A stretch of DNA of 64,000 nucleotides from Heterohyrax brucei (lineage: Eukaryota > Chordata > Mammalia > Hyracoidea > Procaviidae), in contig CM053143.1 of assembly GCA_028571685.1 (NCBI GenBank), forward strand, positions 143,502,829-143,566,828, in the 5' to 3' direction. The notes under the pieces were generated by a model. The model was given only the letters and a program-made list of their open reading frames with translations. It made no database searches and was not told the DNA's origin. How positions within the stretch are numbered: position 1 is the stretch's first letter; the number at the start of each line of letters is the position of its first letter. The position numbers and the translations under genes were made by a program. This document shows positions 56,190 to 64,000 of this stretch, piece by piece.

Positions 56190-56690
56190 CTGTCATGGGT
56201 TGAATTGTGCCTACCCTCCTCCCCCAAAATGTGTATAATCTGGCTACACTCTGATTCCTAGTATTGTGATATTCCTGTATGCTATAAACCTTGCGACCAT
56301 GACGTTAACAAGGGAGGGTGGGCAGCAGTTGTGTTGGTGGGAACTCATTGTGTGGGGTTGTATTGTGCCTTGGGGCAGCTTAATGAGGTAAAAAGCAGAA
56401 GGAGGCAAGCAGGGAGTTGGGGACCCCACAACACCAGGAAAGAAGAGTGGGGGGTGGGCAGAACTCATCTTTTGGTAAGGACTCCAGGATCTCTGCAATT
56501 CAGAAGCTCCATTCCAGGGGAGGATTGATGACAAAGACCTTTCTCCAGAACCAGCAGAGAGAGCTTTCCCCCGGAGCTAACATCCTGAATTTGGACTTTT
56601 AGCCTACTGTACTGTAACAAAACACAATTATTCTTTTTAAAGCCATCACTTGTAGCGTTTCTGTTAAAGCAGCACTAGGTGACTAAGATA
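56190..56690 (+). mobile_element. MaLR-type LTR, sense, nested in L1
   Basis: 'tgtcatgggttgaattgtgc', 'cccccaaaatgtgtataatc', 'ctgaatttggacttttagcc' and 'agcactaggtgactaagata'. The L1 endonuclease resumes at about 56692, with 'gctgct'-like sequence at both edges. Confidence 0.85.
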
Positions 56691-59600
56691 GCTGCTTTCG
56701 GGAGGAGTGTTCCGTGTGTATCTGAGACTATACGCTTGATAGTGGCATGTAGATCATTTGTGTCTTCATTCAGCTTTTTTTCTGGATGTTCTGTCCTTCA
56801 CCGAAAGTCGTGTACTGAAGTCTCCCACTTTTATTGTGGAAGTGGCTATTTCTCCTTCAGTGCTGTGGGAGTTTTTTATGTATTTAGGAGCTCTGTTACT
56901 GTCTGCATAAATACTGAATATGGTTGTGTGCTCTTAGTATGTTGACCCTTCAGGCATGATATAGTGTTTTTCTTTATCCATTTTCTTTATCCCTTAAAGT
57001 CTATTGTATCAGATATTAATATTGCCACTCCTGCTCTTTTTTGAATGTTGTTAGCTTAATATATTTTTTTCCATCCTTGAATTTTCATTTGTGTCTTTAA
57101 GTCTAAGGTGTGTTTTTTGTAGACGACATACAAACAGATCTTTTTTTTAGTGTATTCTGTACTCCATCTTTTTATTGGCACATTTAATCTATTTACATTC
57201 AGTGCAGTTATTGATGCCAAGAGGTATGAGTTTAGTGCTGTCGTTTTGAAGGCATTTTGCTCATTGTTGACATTTTCTTTGTTCAACTCAATTTTCAGTG
57301 TTGAGTCATTTTTCTTTTTATCTGTTTTCTTTTCATCTTTTTCATTGTTGTTTTTGTATTTGCTAAAACTTCTTGTTTTTCTTGTTTTTTATTTTGATGT
57401 ATAGTATTATTTTCCCTTGTTGTTACATTAATATTTTTCCCTATGTTTCTAAATTTAAACCAGTCTTATTCTTTTTGTTTTTTGCCTTCTTCTCCGTATA
57501 AAGATCTACAGTGACATTTTTAGTCCCTCTTTTTTTGTTACAAATATTATAACGAAATTTTTACATAGTGACATCTCTGTTTCTCTATTTTCACCGTTTT
57601 AGCTTTGATTTATTTTCATGATTTCCCTATCTGGGTTGATATCTGATTGCTCTGTTTTGCATTCTAGTCTTGGGTTGTTATCTGATGTTGTTGATTTTCT
57701 AACCAAAGGACCCCCTTCAATATTTAATATTTCTTTAATATTTCTCATAATTTTGGTTTGGTGTTTTCAAATTCGCTAAACTTTGTTTATCTGGAAATGT
57801 CCTGATTTCAGTGTCAAATCTGAGAGGCAGTTTCACTGGATATATAATTCTTGGATGATAATTTTTTTTCCTCTTAGGCTTATGTATGTCATCTTTTTGT
57901 CTTGTTGCTTCATGGTTTCTGCTAATCAGTCTGTGCTTAGTTGTACTGACTCTCTTTTGTGGATTATGTTTTGATTTTCCCTAGCATCTCTTAAAATTCT
58001 GTTTGTATTTGGTTTTGACAAGTTTGATTTTAATGTGTCTCGATGTCTTTCTTTGGGATCTACTTGTGTGCAGTTTGATAGGTCTCTTAGATATCTTCTC
58101 ATCTTTCATGGAATCAGAGAAGTTTTTCTGTAAACAAATCTTTAACAATTCTTTCTCGATGTTTCTGTTATCACTTCGTGTTCTGGAACTTCAATCATTT
58201 GTATATTTTTCCTCTTGATGGAGTCCCACGTAATTCTTATGGTTTCTTCCTTCATTTTTCCTCAAATATGTTGATGTCTGTTTCTTTATCTTCAGTCTCA
58301 CTAATTCTGACTGCTGTTGCTCAATTCTACTTCATTTACTTTCCGCTTCATATTCTAATGCTAAAACTTTCTTGTTAATCTACTGAATTTCTGATAGCTG
58401 TCTTTCTTGCAGCCTGTTTGATTTGTCATTATGCTCTGTTTTGTTTTGTCCAATCTCTTGAAGATTTCTGTATATTAATCTTTTGTATTCTACCTCCAAT
58501 AATGCCAGGAAGTTCTCTCCATTTGGAGAATTTCTTGATCCTTGAGGGCTTTCTGAAGCCACAGTGGTCTGCCTCCTTAGGTGACTGTATTGATTGTTGT
58601 CCCCTAGCCTTCAGCAAGTTGCATTTATTTTGTGTTCACGTGCTGTGTTCCAGCTTCTTGTTTTGTTTTATTTTGAAGTGTCCCAATAGGCTTGTTGTGT
58701 GAGATAATTTGATTGTTGGTGCCTTGGAAACTCAAAGGTTTTGTCACCAAGTGGTCAGAGCTGTTGTTAGGTATGTGAATCCAGGAGTCCACTTACTTTT
58801 CTTGTATGGATCTGGCTCAAGTATGCAGGTTGTTGGTCACTAAGTAGGTCATGCGAGCTCTCCCTACAGTCCTGGATGCACAGGAGTGATTGTTACAGAC
58901 ACAGGCATCTGGCTGCACGTGCTGAGCAAGGCAGGGGGCTGACAGTTGCCCCTGAGTGTCTGTGAGGAAAGTGTGCCCTGGAGTGTCTCTGTTCCTTACA
59001 GTGCACAGGTGGGTAGGTTTTGCACTGAGACTATAGTGCACCATGCTGCTGCTGTAAGGACTAGGACTTGCCATTTATTCTTCAATTCCTGTCATGGGTG
59101 GCTGGGGGGTATGTGTGGAGACACAAGACTTCAAGTCTCTGCTGTCGGTAGGTGAGGACCCTACTTAATAGGGAAAGTCATATCGTATGTCAGAAACCTG
59201 TCTTTCCACCATATAGCCAATTCAATAAAACTAGAGTTCAGGTATATATATTACCCTGTTGTACTGAGTTAACGAAGGCCCGCAGTGTTGTAGTGGGGCC
59301 ACACAGGTCTACGCAGGGATGAAAGGACTCCTAGGCAAAGAAACTCTTTCTGTCCTGACTTCTCAGCTTAGGGAAGCCCACAGATTATTTTTTCTCCCGT
59401 TTGTTAATTTGTTCCCTCTGCAAGGCTGGGATAATAGTTTAGAACACAGAAGGAATCCTACTTCTGGCCCAAGGTATGTGTCAATCCCTGGAGCTGGCTT
59501 GGGTAGAGTGCAGAGTAGGGGGAGAAGGTGGTAAAAGGGAGAAACTTTTATCCCAAAGGAAAGTTTTTAATCTGTGCAGTAGGTTAGACACAGCTACTTA

Positions 59601-60107
59601 ATTTTTGACAATCAAATGCCTTTTTGGCTGATTCTGGAGGCATACGTGGAAAACCTCTTATGAATGCCACTGTTGGCCTGACTGTGCTAGCTCCAAGTGA
59701 TCTGACTGAGGAGTGTCGGTTCCTGCTAGGTCAGGTCTGGCTATTCCTCAGTGCTTCTGGACTTTCTCTTCCTCCCCTGTCACTCACTCTAGTTTTTCAA
59801 CTTTGCCTTTGATGTTCAGGGCTCCTGGAATGTCACATATAATTTATTCATTTGTTTTTTCAGGTCTTTGTTGTAAGAGGGATCATGGAAATTATCTGAC
59901 TACTCTGCCATCTTAAAAATCAATTGTTTTAAAGCTAAGCTGTCTTACAATGAAAAAGGTTGAAGGGCTTTCAGAGAAAAGAAAAGCAGAAGAAACAGTA
60001 ACTAGACCTTCCAGTCCAGATGATAGTGCTTTAATGTAACAGTATAATAATAATATACATATAACACTTCCTGCTGGGCATTTATTATGTACTAAGTGCT
60101 ATATAGC

Positions 60108-60238
60108 TGTTAACCAAAGGGCTGGCAGTTTGAATCCACCAGGAGCTCCTTGGAAACTCTGTGGGGCAGTTCTACTCTGTCCTATTGGGTTGAGTCAGAA
60201 TCAATTCTGTGATAGTGGTTTTGAGTCTGATTTGGTTA
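60108..60238 (+). mobile_element. AfroSINE, 5'-truncated, nested
   Basis: 'taaccaaagggctggcagtt' to 'gagtcagaatcaattctgtg'. Confidence 0.95.
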
Positions 60239-60240
60239 TA

Positions 60241-60439
60241 CTAGGATCCTTTGTGGTGCAGTGATTAAATAGTTGGCTACTAATCAAAAGGTTCGTGGTT
60301 CAAACCCACCAGTCACTCATAGCATTCTGCTTTTGTAAAGAAGTATATAGCCTTGCAAACCCTTTGGGGCAGTTCTACATTGTATTGTAAGGTCACTATG
60401 AGTCAAAATTGACTAAATGGTTGTGAGTTTGGTTTTGGT
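60241..60439 (+). mobile_element. AfroSINE, long form, nested
   Basis: 'aggatcctttgtggtgcagt', central 'gcattctgcttttgtaaaga' and 'gagtcaaaattgactaaatg'. Follows the previous copy within a few bases. Confidence 0.95.
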
Positions 60440-60607
60440 GAGTGCTTTGCTAAGCACTTTCTATAACTGTTTTACTGACTTTATAGCAGCACTATAGAGA
60501 TTATGAATTATTATTCCTGTTTTATAGATGAGAGAACTGATGCTGAGTGAGGTCAGTACTTTACTCAAGATTATAGAGGTGGGATTTTGTAGAGCTGTGA
60601 ATTAAGG

Positions 60608-60765
60608 GAAACCCTGGTGACATAGTGGTTAAGTGCTATGGCTGCTAACCAGAAGGTCAGCAGTTGAGATCTACCAGGTGCTCCTTGGAAACTCTATGGG
60701 ACAATTCTACTCTGTCCTATAGGATCACTGTGAGTCAGAATTAGCTTGACATTAGTGAGGTGAGT
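60608..60765 (+). mobile_element. AfroSINE, short form
   Basis: 'gaaaccctggtgacatagtg' to 'gagtcagaattagcttgaca'. Confidence 0.97.
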
Positions 60766-61062
60766 GTTTGTTGTTTAGAGTTCAAAGACCTAGCGTACGC
60801 TGTCACAATGCATACAATACAAATTTTAAAATAAGAAAAAAGAGTTTTTGTGTACATTCAACTTAGTATCAGTCAAAATTAGCATAAAACTCTTATGGTA
60901 GTTCTTCATATAAAAAAGTATTTAGAAATCATTCTTTCCAACCACTTAACTAGTATAGATTAAAGTTTAGACCTATATCATTAGGCCTACAAAAGAAGAA
61001 ATTTATTTCATGCAAAGAGAAGGTGTTGTGTGAGGATATTTCTGCAAGGGTTATATGCATAT

Positions 61063-61250
61063 ATTTGTCATCAAGTTGATTCCAACTTATGGCAAATCCA
61101 CGTGTGGCAGAGGAAACCTGTGCTCTACATGGTTTTCGATGGACAACTTTTTTGGAAGTAGATTTCCAAGCCTTTTTCTGAAGCACCCATGGGTGGACTC
61201 AAACTTCCAACCTTTTGATTAGCAGCCAAATGCCTTAACCTAGGGATTCC
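61063..61250 (-). mobile_element. AfroSINE, long form, antisense
   Basis: 'gtcatcaagttgattccaac', 'tcgatggacaacttttttgg', 'acccatgggtggactcaaac' and 'gattagcagccaaatgcctt'. Confidence 0.93.
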
Positions 61251-61606
61251 TTTATGTATATAGCATATGGTAACACAAACACTGTTTATTAAGCTAATAA
61301 TTTGTAATTAGATAAGCAGTGATTATCTGCTCATGCTCCAATTAGCTTCTTTCTCTTTTCTTCTCTGTGGATATGTTCTTGTTTCTCTTTTAGGGATGAC
61401 TTGGAATAAATTCCAACACAGAAATCACAGTTAATTTAGAACTGTTGATATTGGCTGGTAAGGAGAGGTTTTGCAGTTTGCTGTCAGCCTCTATGGAGAA
61501 AATATCAGAAATGTATGGCAGGACATTGCATTGAAAATATGTATACCAGCTAGCAATCTTATAATTGAAGAAAACATGGGATGGTTAGATCTTCCCAGTA
61601 TGGGGG

Positions 61607-61745
61607 AAATAAAAACCCAAACCCATTGCCAAACCCAAACCCTTAGTCAACTGCAACTCACAGCCACCCTGCAGGACAGAGTTGAAATGCCCCATAGAGT
61701 TGACAAGAAGCACTTGGTGAATTTGAATGGCTGACCTTTTGAATA
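61607..61745 (-). mobile_element. AfroSINE, short form, antisense
   Basis: A duplicated tail word ('aaacccaaacccattgccaaa' region) precedes 'gcaactcacagccaccctgc' and 'aatggctgaccttttgaata'. The tRNA-like head is cut short. Confidence 0.9.
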
Positions 61746-61749
61746 GAAG

Positions 61750-62465
61750 TAATAAAAATAAAAGATACTCATATTTTTATTTCATGGATCATCTTATTTT
61801 GCAAGCCAAATACAGATTCAGACAAGAATGTTCAGACCTTTTTTTCCATGTTTTTGCTATTTTTATAAAGTAAAGAAAGCTATGCAAATTGATTTGACTG
61901 GAAAGTTGATGCAAGTAAAATGCCAGGCCACGTAATTATTGGTAAGAATCACATCTGTCTTTTCGAGCAGAGTTCCACTAAGACCAGCCCAAATGGAAAT
62001 GAGTGAGAGTTTTAGATGAAAAGTAAGGTTGACTACTCAAGACTCTCAAGGAACATTTGACAAGTGACTTCTGTTTACCAAATAGCTTTTAGATGGCCTT
62101 AAGGAGTTCAAGCTTGTCTAAATTGCCTAACACACAGCAAGTGGCTTTCTACACTAGAGGATTTTATGAAATATTATTCTTTTGGGTTGTTAAGCTGTTT
62201 ACAGTTTTCTCAGTTTGGCATTTCAGAAGACTCCCTGCTAAGTCTGACTTTTGAATAAAGGATTTTATAGATTTTTCCAGCATGAAAGTCTGAAGACTGG
62301 GAAACTTCTTGTGTAACTGTGAAACTCAATAGCTAGAAGATTAGTGTTTGACTGTTGTTAGAAACAAACAGTGTCTTATTTGTTCTCATAGAAAGCAACA
62401 CCATTTCATGTGACTTGATTGCCTTGTTAAGAAAAATATATCTATATCAGAATGATTTAAGTAAA
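61750..62465. other. Unassigned intronic DNA
   Basis: Nothing recognised in about 0.7 kb. Confidence 0.5.
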
Positions 62466-62467
62466 CC

Positions 62468-62608
62468 AAAAAAATAAAATCCATTGTGTTCAAATCAACA
62501 CTGACTTACAGCAAGGCTGTAGGGTAGAGTAGAACCCCTCATAGGATTTCCAAGAAATGGCTGGTGGGTTAGCCCCTGAACTCTTAGCCACCAGGCCACC
62601 AGGGCTCC
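62468..62608 (-). mobile_element. AfroSINE, short form, antisense
   Basis: 'ccattgtgttcaaatcaaca', 'taggatttccaagaaatggc' and 'ctcttagccaccaggccacc'. Confidence 0.88.
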
Positions 62609-62679
62609 AGTTTAAGGAAAGAATTATTTTCATTTTCTGAGAACTTGGTCTAATGAAATCTATTCACTGCTTTATTGAG

Positions 62680-62868
62680 CAATTATTTATTGAGCTGCAG
62701 AAAGATGCCCTTCACACATAAAGAAAATATTCATGGAGAAAGTACTGTGTGCTAGAAATTGTCTCAGACGTTGGAGATTCAGGAACACACAAGACAGGCC
62801 AAGTTTCTGTCCTCATGGACTCACATCTTGGAAACCTTGACGATCTACTAGGGGAGGAAGGGGACAAG
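62680..62868 (+). repeat. L2 3' fragment
   Basis: 'attatttattgagctgcaga', 'gtactgtgtgctagaaattg' and 'tctgtcctcatggactcaca' match the L2 3' order. Confidence 0.7.
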
Positions 62869-63049
62869 GAATGATGAGTGAGGGTTTACTCAGGAACCGG
62901 TAGAAGGTAGTTGTGGTACCACTTGCCAAAGCAGAGACCACAGAATCGTTTGGATACTTGGATTTTCTGGACATGTCAGCTGAGCATATTTCAGTTCATC
63001 TGAAATTCAGTCCGGGGATTAAGAGTTTGGGAGTCACTGTTGTACATTT

Positions 63050-63252
63050 AAGGAGTTCTAGTGGCACCGTGGATAAGCATGTGGCCGCTAACTGAAAGGC
63101 TGTCAGTTTGAGTCTACCCAGCTGCTTTGTGGGAAATAGACCTGGTTACCTGTTCCTGCAAATGTTACATGCTAGAAAATCCGAAGGGGTAGCTCTACTC
63201 TGTCACATGCGGTCTCTATGAACTGAAATCAACTTAGCAGCACCTAAACACA
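63050..63252 (+). mobile_element. AfroSINE, long form
   Basis: 'ggagttctagtggcaccgtg', central 'gacctggttacctgttcctg' and 'actgaaatcaacttagcagc'. Confidence 0.93.
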
Positions 63253-63509
63253 ATATGTGTATTTTGGGCTGAAATGAAAGGAGTCAGTGGGCTCACAGAG
63301 GGTGAATGTGACATGTAAAGGAAGGGGACAAGAAGAAAGGCTTCAAGTGCTTGGGACATTTAAAGAATGGATTATGAAACAGCTTTTGATGACATCTGTT
63401 CTCCTTTGAGACCCACAAGAATTGTGGGAAGTAGCTGAGTAGGGTCACCTATTAGATATAAACAGACTAAATATACTCGGTTGCCTACATTGCCCTCTAC
63501 TTCCTCTCT

Positions 63510-63962
63510 TAGTTATCTAATGCTGCTATAACAGAAATACTGCAAGCGGATGGTTTCAACAAACACAAGTATATATTTTTGCAGCCTAGGAGGCTAGAAG
63601 ACAATTCAGGGGGCTAGCTCGAGGGGAGGGCTTTCTGCCTCTGTTGGCTCTTGAGGAAGGTCCTTGCCATCAGTTTTCCCCTGGTCTAGGAGCTTCTCAG
63701 AGCAGAGACCCCAGCCGTATCTAGAGGATGCACTCCGCTCCTAGTACTACTTTCTTGGTGATAAGAGATTTCCCTGCCTTTCTGCTTGCTTCTTTCTTTT
63801 ATGTCTCAAAAGTGATTAAGATACAACCTAATCTTGTAGATTGAGTTCTGCCTCATTAACATAGCTGCCTGTAATCTGGAACCATTAACATCATAAAGGT
63901 GGTATTCACAACATGTGGGAAAAATTACATTGATGATCCAGTGGTGGACAATTACAGAACAC
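63510..63962 (-). mobile_element. MaLR/ERVL-type LTR, antisense
   Basis: 'gttatctaatgctgctataa', 'cagaaatactgcaagcggat' and 'cagcctaggaggctagaaga', then a CT-rich part and 'accattaacatcataaaggt'. It is the mirror of the sense LTRs at 36620-37065 and 56190-56690. Confidence 0.7.
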
Positions 63963-64000
63963 TGGGAGTCAGGGCCCAGCCACCACCTACCCAGTGCTGT

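Larger units (their letters stand above)
55262..59925 (-). mobile_element. L1 element, internally deleted, antisense
   Basis: 55262-56045 is the L1 3'UTR in reverse. A SINE scrap follows at 56062-56116, then the L1 endonuclease region (from 56117), interrupted by an LTR at 56190-56690. The ORF2 start lies near 57220, where the minus strand reads SYLLASITALNVNRLNVPIK. ORF1 lies at about 57300-58560 (ENFLALLEVEYKRLIYRNLQ), and a 5'UTR of about 1.3 kb runs to the L1 start near 59920 (antisense 'tactctgccatcttaaaa'). The reverse transcriptase and the rest of ORF2 are absent. More diverged than the L1 at 44081. Confidence 0.85.
60045..60600 (-). repeat. MIR, antisense, split by two AfroSINEs
   Basis: 'gggcatttattatgtactaa' before the inserts. 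After them, 'attattcctgttttatagat', 'gagagaactgatgctgagtg' and 'agaggtgggat' give the MIR order in reverse. Confidence 0.65.
30669..64000 (+). other. CORIN: CORIN intron downstream of frizzled domain 1 (incomplete)
   Basis: At least 33.3 kb, phase 1, beginning GTAGGT. I looked for the cysteine-rich LDL-receptor class A exon expected next (pattern CDG..DC.D.SDE) and found none up to the window edge. The contents are the repeats and unassigned stretches listed separately. Confidence 0.85.

Noticed and set aside
30669-64000. Search for the next CORIN exon (LDL-receptor class A repeat)
   Set aside because: No stretch with the expected cysteine/acidic pattern (CDG..DC.D.SDE) was found, so the exon is assumed to lie beyond the window.

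Overview
The window is intronic mammalian DNA from an afrotherian, most likely a paenungulate (elephant, manatee or hyrax; elephant is my first guess but is not proven). The evidence is about fifty copies of the tRNA-derived AfroSINE, on both strands. Many are the short form that lacks a central segment of roughly 45 bp, and as I recall that deletion subfamily is restricted to Paenungulata. The same DNA also carries RTE-type LINE fragments whose 3' tails match the SINE tails, afrotherian-looking L1 elements, and old mammalian L2, MIR and MaLR/ERVL-type LTR relics.

Only one gene is recognisable: CORIN, the atrial natriuretic peptide-converting serine protease, on the + strand. Two consecutive coding exons are present, 7841-8048 and 30487-30668. 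They join in frame (phase 1 in, phase 2 between them, phase 1 out) and encode the first frizzled-like cysteine-rich domain with all ten cysteines. Everything else is the end of the upstream intron (at least 7.8 kb here), the complete 22.4-kb intron between the exons, and the first 33.3 kb of the next intron. I found no LDL-receptor class A exon downstream, so the next coding exon should lie beyond 64000.

Layout: 1-1095 antisense RTE 5' half; 1190-2045 AfroSINEs, L2 and MIR; 2046-5100 low-repeat DNA with two kinds of local duplication; 5120-7562 AfroSINEs, an RTE tail and an L1 3'UTR; 7841-8048 CORIN exon; 8049-30486 intron with an antisense L1 3' end (11.7-13.5 kb), L2 (14.2-14.9 and 18.7-19.5 kb), L1 3'UTRs (15.3-16.1 and 22.1 kb), a sense RTE 3' half (23.4-24.2 kb), repeat-poor DNA (24.3-25.7 kb) and an antisense L1 3' end (28.5-30.0 kb); 30487-30668 CORIN exon, closely bracketed by an AfroSINE and an RTE; 30776-43000 RTE-rich DNA including a three-level nest at 34.9-36.6 kb; 44081-47900 an antisense L1 that keeps its 5' end but lacks its 3' half and has perfect 12-bp target-site duplications; 48-55 kb MaLR-type LTRs, L2 and repeat-poor DNA; 55.3-59.9 kb a second antisense L1 with an internal deletion; 60-64 kb MIR, AfroSINEs and a final LTR.

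There is no operon, CRISPR array, tRNA/rRNA gene or new protein-coding system. The interesting material is genomic architecture: the truncated L1 with its TSD, a 232-bp tandem repeat in that L1's 5'UTR, a DNA-transposon-like element inside an AfroSINE inside an RTE, and local duplications in the first intron. All repeat assignments come from pattern recognition without a repeat library. Family names for L1, RTE and AfroSINE are firm; subfamily names and boundaries (about +/-10-30 bp) are approximate.
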